NCBI RefSeq assembly: GCF_900120155.1
Contig: NZ_LT635549.1
Location: 1,892,688-1,956,687, forward strand
Reading direction: 5' to 3'
DNA: 64,000 nt
Origin: Clostridium sp. Marseille-P3244
GTDB taxonomy: Bacteria; Bacillota; Clostridia; Lachnospirales; Lachnospiraceae
The notes beneath the pieces were generated by a model. It was not told the DNA's origin. It was given only the letters and a program-made list of their open reading frames with translations, and did no database searches. Below, piece after piece: positions 35,533 through 44,156 of this stretch. The first letter of the stretch is position 1, and every line of letters begins with the position of its first letter. A program made the translations under genes and the position numbers.

Positions 35533-36336
35533 ATGGAAGGACAACAGGGAAAAGATCGGAATCTCACCTACTATGCCGTGGAACGGCAGAGCCGTATCCT
35601 GGACTATATCAATGAGTCAAAGCGTGTCAGCGTTAACGACCTGGCAGAGTATTTTCATGTCAGTCCGTCTACGATAAGGAATGATCTTGCCGTCCTGAAG
35701 AAAGATGGACAGATCCGTCGTACGCACGGAGGTGCTATGGCACTGTCCATAAGTAAAGTGGGACTGGAAGAGAGCATGGATGACCGTTTGACGAATAATA
35801 TGGCCGAGAAAGAAAAAATTGCAAAACTGGCCAGTGATCAGATCGATGATGGTGATACGATCGCGCTTCTTGCGGGAACAACGATCTTTTCGCTGGCCAA
35901 ATACCTTGTAGATAAGAAGAATCTGACAATCGTTCTGAATGATCTTCAGATCGCGTGGTGGCTCAATGAACATACGACCCACAGGCTTTTTATCGTAGGA
36001 GGATTTGTAAGAAATAAATTCCACTGTATGAATTTCGATGCTTCGGCAGTTGATTTCATCAATATTGACAAAGCCTTTTTTTCCTGCACGGCGTTTAGTG
36101 TGGAAAAAGGAGCTATGGTACCTGACTTGAATCTGGCGACAACAGAGCGGTGTATATTAAACAGGGCTGCGACGGTCATCCTGCTCTGTGACAGTTCAAA
36201 ATTTGGAGAGGTTTCCTTTATCAAGGTCGTAGGAGTAAACGACATTGATATGGTGATAACAGACAGTAATCTTCCCAAATTTCACAGAGATACTATGGAA
36301 GCTATTGAACAGCTGGATTTTATTGTCGCTCCATAA
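35533..36336 (+). CDS. DeoR-family transcriptional regulator
   Basis: 267 residues. The N-terminal DeoR helix-turn-helix is RQSRILDYINESKRVSVNDLAEYFHVSPSTIRNDLAVLKKDGQIRRTHGGA (about 15-65). The C-terminal DeoRC sugar-phosphate sensor has TIALLAGTTIFSLAKYL, IVGGFVRNKFHCMN and AATVILLCDSSKFG. GGAG sits 8 bases before ATG 35533, making it better than ATG 35527. DeoR regulators usually bind a phosphorylated sugar made by the pathway they control, so this one probably senses an intermediate of the surrounding locus. Confidence 0.9.
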   Translation: MEGQQGKDRNLTYYAVERQSRILDYINESKRVSVNDLAEYFHVSPSTIRNDLAVLKKDGQIRRTHGGAMALSISKVGLEESMDDRLTNNMAEKEKIAKLASDQIDDGDTIALLAGTTIFSLAKYLVDKKNLTIVLNDLQIAWWLNEHTTHRLFIVGGFVRNKFHCMNFDASAVDFINIDKAFFSCTAFSVEKGAMVPDLNLATTERCILNRAATVILLCDSSKFGEVSFIKVVGVNDIDMVITDSNLPKFHRDTMEAIEQLDFIVAP

Positions 36337-36383
36337 AACAGGCGGATTTGATCGTGATTTTCCCGTATTTGGAGGAAAAAGAA

Positions 36384-37835
36384 GTGTATGATATTGTAAT
36401 TATCGGCGCTGGTGTCAGCGGATGCGCAGTGGCAAAAGAACTTTCCAAATATGAATTGAAGATCTGTGTTCTCGAGAAAGAAACCGATATCTGTGAAGGA
36501 ACCAGCAAGGCCAACAGTGGAATCGTCAATGCAGGATTTGACCCGGAGCCGGGGAAACTGTGCGCAAAATTAAATGCCCCGGGAGCGGAGATGATGGCGC
36601 AGATCGCGGAAGAGCTTGATATTCCCTACAAGCGGAATGGCACAATGGTTGTATGCAGCCATGAGGAATCTCTTCCAATGCTGAAAGTTCTTTATGACCG
36701 TGGAAACGCTAATGGGGTAAAGGGATTAAGGATCTTAAACCGTGAGGAAGCTCTCAGATTGGAGCCCAATCTGGCAGATGCGGTATGCGGGGCATTGCTG
36801 GCGCCCACCGGAGGAATCATATGTCCGTTTACGTTAACGCTGGCCTTCGCGGAAGTGGCTGCCGCGAACGGTGTTGAATTCAGACTGGGAGAGGCGGCCC
36901 TTCATATTGTCAGGGGACAGAACGGGAACGGTTATGAACTGGAAACATCAAAAGGAAAAATTCAAACAAAATATATTATAAATGCAGCCGGAGTCTATGC
37001 GGATGTCTTCCATAATATGGTAAGTGAGAACAAGATCCATATTATGCCCAGAAAGGGAGAATACTGTCTGATGGACAAGATTCCTGAAGACTATCTTCAT
37101 CATACTATTTTTCCGGTGCCTACGGCAATGGGGAAAGGAGTTATTGTTTCTCCGACAGTGCATGGCAACATGCTGATTGGCCCGACTGCGGTGGATATAG
37201 AAGATAAGGAAGACACATCAACGACAGCCGAGGGACTGTCCCAGGTGATCAAGATGTCTGCCTTTTCTGTGAAAAATATTCCGTACCGGTCCATTATCAC
37301 TTCCTTTGCGGGGCTGAGAGCACATGAAGACGGTGATGATTTTATTATTGAAGAAGTAAGGGACGCAAAAGGGTTTATAGATGTCGCGGGGATCAAATCT
37401 CCCGGACTTGCCAGTTCACCTATGATCGCTCTTTATGTCAGGGATATTCTGGCGGGGATGTGCGAGCTGAAGGAAAAGAAAGAATATGTGACAAAACGCA
37501 GGGGGATCATCCGGTTTGCGGATCTGCCTCTGGAGGAGCAGGAGGCTCTGATTCGAAAAGATCCGGCTTACGGGCGTATTGTCTGCCGATGTGAGAAAGT
37601 GACAGAGGGAGAGATCATTGATGCGATCCGAAGACCTCTGGGAGCCAGGACAATGGATGGGATCAAACGGAGGACAAGAGCCGGCATGGGAAGGTGCCAG
37701 GCCGGGTTCTGTACCCCGAGAACAATGGAAATTTTGTCAAGAGAACTGGGAATCGGAATGGAAGAGATATGCAAAAACCGGCCGGGTTCTGCTTTGATCA
37801 AAGGACTGAACAAAGACAGGATTCAGGGGGTGTGA
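36384..37835 (+). CDS. GlpA-like FAD-dependent oxidoreductase with C-terminal [2Fe-2S] domain
   Basis: About 483 residues. The FAD Rossmann motif is IVIIGAGVSGCAVAKELS at the start, then GTSKANSGIVNAGFD and the DAO-fold core (INAAGVYAD, GLRAHEDGDDFIIEE). The C-terminal BFD-like cluster domain has RIVCRCEKVTEGEIIDAIRR and GMGRCQAGFCTP. This layout matches anaerobic glycerol-3-phosphate dehydrogenase subunit A-type proteins and 2-hydroxyacid oxidases. GTG 36384, 8 bases after GGAGG, is the likely start. It is the first of three closely spaced genes, with a 4-base gap to the next. Confidence 0.85.
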   Translation: MYDIVIIGAGVSGCAVAKELSKYELKICVLEKETDICEGTSKANSGIVNAGFDPEPGKLCAKLNAPGAEMMAQIAEELDIPYKRNGTMVVCSHEESLPMLKVLYDRGNANGVKGLRILNREEALRLEPNLADAVCGALLAPTGGIICPFTLTLAFAEVAAANGVEFRLGEAALHIVRGQNGNGYELETSKGKIQTKYIINAAGVYADVFHNMVSENKIHIMPRKGEYCLMDKIPEDYLHHTIFPVPTAMGKGVIVSPTVHGNMLIGPTAVDIEDKEDTSTTAEGLSQVIKMSAFSVKNIPYRSIITSFAGLRAHEDGDDFIIEEVRDAKGFIDVAGIKSPGLASSPMIALYVRDILAGMCELKEKKEYVTKRRGIIRFADLPLEEQEALIRKDPAYGRIVCRCEKVTEGEIIDAIRRPLGARTMDGIKRRTRAGMGRCQAGFCTPRTMEILSRELGIGMEEICKNRPGSALIKGLNKDRIQGV

Positions 37836-37839
37836 GCGG

Positions 37840-39108
37840 ATGGAAAGGCATGAATTGGTTATTATCGGTGGGGGACCGGCCGGACTGGCCGCCGCCGTGT
37901 CTGCAAGAGAGCATGGGCTGGAGGACATCCTGATCCTGGAGAGAGACAGTGAATTGGGTGGAATCCTGAATCAGTGTATCCATAATGGGTTTGGACTGCA
38001 TACGTTTCAGGAAGAGCTTACCGGCCCGGAATATGCATCCAGATATGTATCCAAGGTAAAGGAACTGGAAATTCCCTGGTCAGCTGACACGATGGTTCTG
38101 GATATAACACGGGACAAGGTGATCACAGCTGTTTCCAGGACAGAAGGGATCCGAACGATCCGGGCCGGCGCTGTTATCCTGGCAATGGGGTGCAGAGAAC
38201 GTCCCCGGGGCGCGCTGAACATTCCCGGGCAGAGACCCGCGGGGATCTATACGGCAGGGACTGCTCAGAGGCTGGTGAATATAGAGGGATTTCTTCCCGG
38301 ACGGGAAGTTGTTGTTCTCGGCTCAGGGGATATCGGTCTGATCATGGCAAGACGTATGACTCTGGAAGGAGCTCAGGTGAAGGCGGTCGTAGAACTGATG
38401 CCGTTTTCAGGAGGACTGAAAAGAAATATCGTACAGTGCCTGGATGATTTCGGGATTCCCCTGAAACTTGGCCATACGATCATTGACATCAAAGGAAAAG
38501 AGCGCGTAGAGGAAGTGACTATCGCGGAAGTGGACGGACAGAAGCGTCCCATTCCCGGTACAGAAGAGACTTATTCCTGTGATACGATTCTCCTTTCCTG
38601 CGGACTGATCCCGGAGAATGAGCTGACAAAGCAGATGGGGGCAGAGCTAAGTGACGTGACGGGAGGTCCGATCGTTGATGAAAGTCTGGAGACGGATATC
38701 CCCGGTGTATTTGCCTGTGGAAATGTTCTTCATGTGCATGACCTGGTTGATTATGTCTCGGAGGAGGCTTCCCGTGCGGGAGCCCATGCCGCGGCCTATT
38801 TAAGAGGAGAACAGAAAAGACGGGAGCCGTCCCGCTCTGTGTGGCTGCGCTCGGGGGGCGGAGTGCGCTATACGGTACCGGCCTCTGTGCAGGAAGACAG
38901 GATCACGGAGGATATTGTAATACGGTTCCGGGTAGGAGATGTGGCAAAGAACTGTTATTCCTCTCTGTATATCAATGGAACACGAGTTTTGCATAAGAAA
39001 CGGGCGATCGTAACGCCTGGTGAAATGGAGGAACTGAAGCTTACGAAAAAAGCGCTGAAAGAAGCGGGAGGCCTCAGAGATATCCTTGTGACACTGGAGT
39101 CCGAGTGA
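37840..39108 (+). CDS. FAD/NAD(P)-dependent oxidoreductase
   Basis: 422 residues. Two dinucleotide-binding motifs are visible: LVIIGGGPAGLAAAVSARE at the start (FAD) and VVVLGSGDIGLIMARRM near 165 (NAD(P)). GVFACGNVLHVHD marks the second FAD site. It resembles the electron-input subunits found beside GlpA-like proteins and opine oxidases. It follows the previous gene by 4 bases and precedes a DUF1667 gene, a recurrent three-gene set in Bacillota often annotated as a glycerol-3-phosphate dehydrogenase system. The true substrate is not known. Confidence 0.85.
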   Translation: MERHELVIIGGGPAGLAAAVSAREHGLEDILILERDSELGGILNQCIHNGFGLHTFQEELTGPEYASRYVSKVKELEIPWSADTMVLDITRDKVITAVSRTEGIRTIRAGAVILAMGCRERPRGALNIPGQRPAGIYTAGTAQRLVNIEGFLPGREVVVLGSGDIGLIMARRMTLEGAQVKAVVELMPFSGGLKRNIVQCLDDFGIPLKLGHTIIDIKGKERVEEVTIAEVDGQKRPIPGTEETYSCDTILLSCGLIPENELTKQMGAELSDVTGGPIVDESLETDIPGVFACGNVLHVHDLVDYVSEEASRAGAHAAAYLRGEQKRREPSRSVWLRSGGGVRYTVPASVQEDRITEDIVIRFRVGDVAKNCYSSLYINGTRVLHKKRAIVTPGEMEELKLTKKALKEAGGLRDILVTLESE

Positions 39109-39127
39109 ACGACAGGGGGTGAAAGGA

Positions 39128-39511
39128 TTGCCAAAAGAAGAGAAGAACAGTAATATTCACGAGCTGACATGTATCGGCTGCCCTCTGGGATGCGCTGTCC
39201 GTGTGGAAATGGCGGAAGGAAAGGCAGTGTCTGTCACCGGATATACATGCAGGCGGGGAAAAGAATATGCGGTCAAAGAGGTTACTGCCCCGACAAGGAT
39301 CGTTACGTCCACAGTGCGCCTGGAAGGGAGAGAACATCTGGTTTTACCGGTCAAGACAGAGCGGGACATTCCGAAAAATAAGATCATGGAATGTGTGTCT
39401 GCGTTAAAGAATGTGGCGGTCAGGCCTCCTGTCCATATCGGTCAGGTCATTCTGGAAAATGTGGCCGGAACCGATATCCCTGTTGTAGCGACAAAAAATA
39501 TCAATGAATAA
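39128..39511 (+). CDS. DUF1667 cysteine-rich protein
   Basis: About 127 residues. The N-terminal ELTCIGCPLGCAVRVEM and YTCRRGKEYAVKE segments supply a CxxCxxxC plus a further cysteine, a likely Fe-S or metal site. The rest is the DUF1667 domain (PTRIVTSTVRLEG, LPVKTERDIPKNKI). It is the usual third member of the GlpA-like/FAD-NAD set. Start uncertain: TTG 39128 follows AGGGGG by about 7 bases; GTG 39119 overlaps that site. The 3' end overlaps the convergent SorC gene by 11 bases. Confidence 0.82.
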   Translation: MPKEEKNSNIHELTCIGCPLGCAVRVEMAEGKAVSVTGYTCRRGKEYAVKEVTAPTRIVTSTVRLEGREHLVLPVKTERDIPKNKIMECVSALKNVAVRPPVHIGQVILENVAGTDIPVVATKNINE

Positions 39512-40499
39512 ATGGCTTTGCCTCAGGGTCTGAGATTTCGAGGAGTTCTCTGGCCAGATCATAGTCCACGATCAGGACGTCTGCCAGGCCTCCCCGAAGG
39601 ATGGCCCGCATGGTATATGCCTTTTTTTTATCTGCGGCGACAATTACCTTTGTCGGAATCTTTTTATATTCATCAAAGTCAATTGACAATGTACGGTCTT
39701 TAAGAGAAGTGTCACACTCCTGGCCGTTTTCATCAAAAAATCTCAACAAAATATCACCATATACTCCCTTTCTCTTTAATTCCCCCCATTCTTCGGAAGT
39801 CAGATAGTGGTAATCTTTTGCCAGAAGAGGAGAATCCATGTCCGGATATAATGAACCGCATCCGGATACGGAGACAGTGATCCTGGAGAACAATTCTTTG
39901 ACAATGCGATTCTGCTTCATTGACAACACGTCGGCAAGATGCCTGGGGGAACTGCAGAGTGCGTTGGAGGTAAAATAGAATTTTTTTCCGCCGAAAGCCA
40001 TCGCGATCCTGGATACCAGATTTTTTACATCATAGGAATACTGGCAATGGGCTACGCTTCCGTGGAGAGTCACAAAAGAATTATTAATTTTCAGGCAGGG
40101 GTTCAGGACCTGGATCAAATAGTTTATCGTCCTTCCCCAGGCGATACCGAAAACATCATTGTCATCTATGATACGCTGCAGGAAACGGGCTCCTTCCAGT
40201 GCCACGGCATGTCTTGCCGAAGCCGGATCAGAAGAGCCTTCCGCGGGAACCACAATAGTCTCTCTGAGCCCGTACCGGGTCCGGATCTCTTCTGCTATGC
40301 GCAGACAGTGTGCATAGGGTTCGTTTACGCGGAAAGAGATGATCCCCTGAGTTTTTGATTTGGTTAAAAGCCGGGAAACTGTGGAAGGAGAAATATTCAA
40401 TATTCCTGCGATCTCTTTCCCGGAAAGACCATCTATATAGTAGAGGCTGGCTGCCTTCATAGCCAGCCAGCTGGACTGAGAATAAACTTCGCTTTTCAA
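39501..40499 (-). CDS. SorC-family sugar-binding transcriptional regulator
   Basis: 332 residues. The N-terminal helix-turn-helix is MKAASLYYIDGLSGKEIAGILNISPSTVSRLLTKSKTQGII, and the sugar-phosphate domain has VFGIAWGRTINYLIQVL, GSVAHCQYSYD and RGGLADVLIVDYDLARELLE. On the minus strand AAAGGAG is followed 8 bases later by TTG at 40499, preferred over an upstream in-frame ATG at 40553. It is divergent from the first RuBisCO-like gene, which it probably controls; a candidate operator lies between them. SorC regulators respond to phosphorylated sugars or polyols. Confidence 0.88.
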   Translation of the reverse strand: MKSEVYSQSSWLAMKAASLYYIDGLSGKEIAGILNISPSTVSRLLTKSKTQGIISFRVNEPYAHCLRIAEEIRTRYGLRETIVVPAEGSSDPASARHAVALEGARFLQRIIDDNDVFGIAWGRTINYLIQVLNPCLKINNSFVTLHGSVAHCQYSYDVKNLVSRIAMAFGGKKFYFTSNALCSSPRHLADVLSMKQNRIVKELFSRITVSVSGCGSLYPDMDSPLLAKDYHYLTSEEWGELKRKGVYGDILLRFFDENGQECDTSLKDRTLSIDFDEYKKIPTKVIVAADKKKAYTMRAILRGGLADVLIVDYDLARELLEISDPEAKPFIH

Positions 40500-40566
40500 A
40501 ACAGACACTCCTTTCAGACAGAGTTTCAGATAGATCAGAATTAAGTCTGCCATTTCCTATTTATTA

Positions 40567-40594
40567 TATTTGCAGATAAAAAGATTTGTAAATA
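40567..40594. promoter_or_regulatory. Candidate operator between sorC-like gene and RuBisCO-like gene
   Basis: TATTTGCAGA (40567-40576) and TTTGTAAATA (40585-40594) form an inverted repeat with 8 of 10 positions matching and an 8-base spacer, in the divergent gap. Confidence 0.4.
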
Positions 40595-40704
40595 GATATT
40601 ATTGAAATTTCTTTCTTTATTGCAGTACTTTTCTGCGGGATTTAGAATGATTACAGAATCACTGAAGATTATTTTACTGATAAGTTTACAGAGGAGGAAT
40701 CAAA

Positions 40705-42021
40705 ATGTTTGTAGATCCTGTTATTGTTCAGTTCCCGGAAAATCTGGACAAAGAACGCTTTATTATTGCTACTTATTATTGCGCGACCAGGCCTGGTACA
40801 AATATGCTGAAATTTGCCGCGGCCCTCGCGATCGAGCAGACATGCGGCACCTGGCTGAAAGTCCCGGGAGAAACACCGGAAGTGAGGGAAAGGGCGATCG
40901 GGCGTGTCGTCGGTGTATATGAGGCACCTTCTTATCAGATCAATATTCCGGCAGAAGTGACAGAACGTCATTTTATCGTCAGAATCGCATATCCCTGGCA
41001 GAATTTTGGGGCTCAGTTTTCGATGATGTTATCTACAGTTATTGGTAATATTTCATCATCGGGTAAAGTTAAACTGATCGACCTGGAGTTCCCGAAGTCT
41101 TTCCTGGAAGGGTTCCAGGGACCTAAATTCGGTGTGCAGGGGATCCGTGATCTGCTGGGCGTGTATGACAGGCCTCTTTTGAATAATATGATCAAACCCT
41201 GTATCGGCCTTACACCGGAAAAGACAGCGGAGCTTGCCTACGAGGCTGCTGTCGGCGGTGTGGATATTATCAAAGATGACGAACTTGTCTGTGATCCCCC
41301 GTTCTGCAGGCTGGAAGATCGTGTAAAGGCGGTTATGGAAGCGGTCAGACGGGCCGATGAAGTAAAGGGAGAAAAGACTCTGTATGCCTTTAATATTACA
41401 GCGCCGGCAATGCAGATGCGGGAAAACGCATACCGCGCGATCGAGGCCGGAGCCAACGCGCTGATGGTCAACTATGCTACGTGCGGTCTCGATACAACAC
41501 GGATGATTACGGAGGACCCGAACATCAATGTGCCGATCCTAGCACACAGTGACTACACCGGCGCCCAGTATGAGAGCGAGTGGTCCGGAGTGGCTGCCAC
41601 GCTGATCGGGGCAAAGCTTCCGCGTCTTGCGGGCCTTGACATGATCATAGGACTTTCTCCGTACGGGAAATTCCCGATCTTGATGGATACATTTATCAAT
41701 ATGGGATTCCAGATGCTTCAGCCTCTGGGAGAGATCAAACCTTCCTTCCCGATGCCGGGCGGAGGCACAACACAGGGACACATTGAGGATGTGATCCACA
41801 AATTTGGAAATGACGTTATTATAGCTGCCGGCGGAGCGATCCATGGCCATCCGATGGGACCTGCGGCCGGAGCAAAGGCATTCCGCCAGGGAATTGACGC
41901 GGTTTGCAAAGGACAAAGCCTTGCTGACGCAGGAAAAGAACACGAAGAGCTGGGGATGGCACTTGATCTCTGGGGGATTTATTCGGAAGCGAAAGGCGGT
42001 ATATTTGATCTGAAAGGATAA
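40705..42021 (+). CDS. RuBisCO-like protein 1 (form IV-type)
   Basis: 438 residues, RuBisCO large-subunit fold. Kept residues, by comparison with RuBisCO: the carbamate lysine and metal ligands in IIKDDE (K190, D192, E193), the base-side lysine K164 (IKPC), E44/T49/W50 (IEQTCGTW), N115, H281 and loop-6 K322 (YGK). Changed: the KPK lysine is C166, the phosphate-binding HR arginine is S282, and the loop-6-flanking histidine and the SGG serine are absent. It can form an enolate but should not fix CO2. Expressed alone: AGAGGAGG before ATG 40705, terminator at 42097. An isomerase, decarboxylase or retro-aldol role on a ketose phosphate is inferred. Confidence 0.88.
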   Translation: MFVDPVIVQFPENLDKERFIIATYYCATRPGTNMLKFAAALAIEQTCGTWLKVPGETPEVRERAIGRVVGVYEAPSYQINIPAEVTERHFIVRIAYPWQNFGAQFSMMLSTVIGNISSSGKVKLIDLEFPKSFLEGFQGPKFGVQGIRDLLGVYDRPLLNNMIKPCIGLTPEKTAELAYEAAVGGVDIIKDDELVCDPPFCRLEDRVKAVMEAVRRADEVKGEKTLYAFNITAPAMQMRENAYRAIEAGANALMVNYATCGLDTTRMITEDPNINVPILAHSDYTGAQYESEWSGVAATLIGAKLPRLAGLDMIIGLSPYGKFPILMDTFINMGFQMLQPLGEIKPSFPMPGGGTTQGHIEDVIHKFGNDVIIAAGGAIHGHPMGPAAGAKAFRQGIDAVCKGQSLADAGKEHEELGMALDLWGIYSEAKGGIFDLKG

Positions 42022-42096
42022 TCTGGCGTACATGCTTATTTAAGATATTAAGTGTGCAGATAAAAAATATCATAAATCTGAGTTCTCATGATGCAG

Positions 42097-42143
42097 TAAT
42101 TGCTCCCTGTCTGAAAAGGTTTCAGCAGGGAGCATTACTTTTG
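42097..42143 (+). terminator. Terminator after RuBisCO-like gene 1
   Basis: TAATTGCTCCCTG pairs with CAGGGAGCATTA around a TCTGAAA/TTTCAG inner stem, followed by CTTTT. Confidence 0.85.
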
Positions 42144-42510
42144 GTGGGATAGAGAAATGATCATTGTTTATTCTGTTGAATTAAGCAAAATTAGTTTTTA
42201 TGAATAAAAACGTTAATAAAGTGTTAAGAAAAAATATTAAATGAGAATGAAAAACTGTATAGCATTCTGGATTAATAAATATACAATAATCTGAAATATT
42301 TCTGTATAATATATAAAAAATTTGACAATTTATGATGAAATTATTAATTATGCAATATGCACAATTATGTATAATAAAATTTGACATGACAATTTTTGAT
42401 TGTTTATTGCAAAAATCAACAGCAAATGATAAAATATAACACGTAAAGATAAACGGGAAACACCAAGAATTGACACTTAATATGTCAAAACTGCGAATCG
42501 GAGGTATTTA
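42144..42510. promoter_or_regulatory. AT-rich control region of the glpA-like operon
   Basis: Very AT-rich with no gene. It holds two TTGACA boxes in AAATTTGACA contexts, TGAGAATGAAA (42242-42252, shared with the ptsI region), and the best promoter: TTGCAA (42407-42412), 17 bases, TAAAAT (42430-42435). It probably binds the DeoR and/or SorC regulators. Confidence 0.55.
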
Positions 42511-44142
42511 ATGATGAAAAATGAGTTTGACGTAGTTGTAATTGGCGGTGGAACGACCGGGACAGGAGTGATCCGTGACCTTGTGCTGAGAGGATTTACA
42601 AATTCTCTGCTGCTGGAGAGGGAAGACCTTGCGGCAGGTACGTCCGGCGGATGTCACTCTGCACTCCATGCCGGTTCCCGATATGTTATTTCTGACACTC
42701 AGACAGCAAGAGAGTGTGTTCAGGAAAACAAGATCTATCGGGAAATTGTTCCTCAGGTGATCGATCCTACCGATTCCCTATGGGTATGCAGAACTGATGA
42801 ACAGGTTGCATTCGCAAAGGAATGGATGAAAGTAGCAGACGAGATCGGATTACATTATGAAGAAGTTCCGGTTGAAAAGGTGCTGGAAGAAGAGCCTCTT
42901 TTCGTAAAGGATCTGAAACTTGCGCTGAAAGCGGATGATGTTGGATTCGATCCGTTCCGTCTGTGTATCGCTCAGGCATATGACGCCAAGATCAAAGGCG
43001 CTGAAATCCGGACGCACCATGAAGTCCTTGGACTGCTGATGGATGGGAAAAAGGTCGTTGGCCTGAAAGTCCTTGACCGGGAAGAAAACAGGATCTATGA
43101 GATCAAGACAAAGCTGGTCATCAATGCGGCCGGCCCGTGGAGTTCTCAGATCACAGAAATGGCGGGATTCTCGATCCCGATGAAGCCAAACAGAGGAAGT
43201 ACTGCAATCTACAGCATGCGTCCGACAAAGCATATGTTCTGTATTCTCCGTTATCCGTCCGACGGTGACGGCCTTGTAAGCCAGGGATTCCAGAATACAG
43301 CGCTCCTTGGAACATCCTCAGTGGATGTGGAAGATCCGGATGACAATGAACCGGGAATGGATGAGATCAAGCTTATGGAAGACAGCCTGTCAGAGGTTGT
43401 GCCGGGCATCCTGGATGCCAGAGCGATCCGTATGTGTGCCGGTGTCAGGCCGCTTTATTCAGAAGGACAGGAGACAGGCCGCGCGGTAAGCCGTGGGATC
43501 ACACTTCTGGATCATGAGGAGATGGAAGGCGTGAAGGGCCTGATCACCATCACCGGAGGAAAATATGCGACTGCCCGTCTGATGGCGGAATATGCGGTTG
43601 ATGTTGCGTGTGAGAAGCTGGTCGGCAAGGTGATTCCGTGTACTTCCGACAAACAGATGATCTATGGCGCGTCCACAAGAGAAGAAGCCGAAAAAGATGC
43701 GGCGGAGATCCACGAAAAATATCATATTTCCCTTTATGCCGCGCATAAATTCACCGCACGTTACGGCAAACGGGCGAAAGAGATCCTGGAGGATTATCCG
43801 GAACATGCTGTTATCATTGATGATACAGTCCAGACGATCGGGTCTGAGATCCCGGACTGCTTTGAAAAAGAAGATGTTAAGGATCTGTGTGACGCGAGAA
43901 GAAGGACCCGCCTGGGAATGGGGCAGGATCAGGGAGTGTTCTCTATCTACAAAGCCGGCGGGATCATGCAGGAGCACGGGAAAACAGTGGAAGAAGTTGA
44001 GGGATATATGATGGATTACCTGACAGAGCGCTGGAAAGGAGTATATTTCTCCAATCAGTATGGAGATCAGCTTCCTCTCACTCAGCTGATGCAGGATATG
44101 TATGTTGGCCTCGGCAGCTTCGATGTATTAAGTGTTGATTAG
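42511..44142 (+). CDS. Anaerobic glycerol-3-phosphate dehydrogenase subunit A-like flavoprotein
   Basis: 543 residues. FAD motif VVVIGGGTTGTGVIRDLVLRG at the start, then LEREDLAAGTSGGCHSALHAGSRY, typical of GlpA/GlpD. A second block, VKGLITITGGKYATARLMAEYAVD, closes the FAD fold. The C-terminal DARRRTRLGMGQDQGVFS matches the BFD-like end of GlpA, but the four cluster cysteines seen in the paralogue at 36384 are largely missing (one C in LCDARRRTR). GGAGG precedes ATG 42511/42514. It starts the operon glpA-glpB-glpC-like-RuBisCO-like-HAD-PTS. The substrate is probably a polyol phosphate rather than glycerol 3-phosphate (inference). Confidence 0.88.
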   Translation: MMKNEFDVVVIGGGTTGTGVIRDLVLRGFTNSLLLEREDLAAGTSGGCHSALHAGSRYVISDTQTARECVQENKIYREIVPQVIDPTDSLWVCRTDEQVAFAKEWMKVADEIGLHYEEVPVEKVLEEEPLFVKDLKLALKADDVGFDPFRLCIAQAYDAKIKGAEIRTHHEVLGLLMDGKKVVGLKVLDREENRIYEIKTKLVINAAGPWSSQITEMAGFSIPMKPNRGSTAIYSMRPTKHMFCILRYPSDGDGLVSQGFQNTALLGTSSVDVEDPDDNEPGMDEIKLMEDSLSEVVPGILDARAIRMCAGVRPLYSEGQETGRAVSRGITLLDHEEMEGVKGLITITGGKYATARLMAEYAVDVACEKLVGKVIPCTSDKQMIYGASTREEAEKDAAEIHEKYHISLYAAHKFTARYGKRAKEILEDYPEHAVIIDDTVQTIGSEIPDCFEKEDVKDLCDARRRTRLGMGQDQGVFSIYKAGGIMQEHGKTVEEVEGYMMDYLTERWKGVYFSNQYGDQLPLTQLMQDMYVGLGSFDVLSVD

Positions 44143-44156
44143 GAGGATATGCAATT

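Noticed and set aside
42074-42084. AAATCTGAGTT resembling the terminal repeat of the 22605-23259 block
   Set aside because: Only 11 bases, with no inverted partner or hairpins around it; probably chance.
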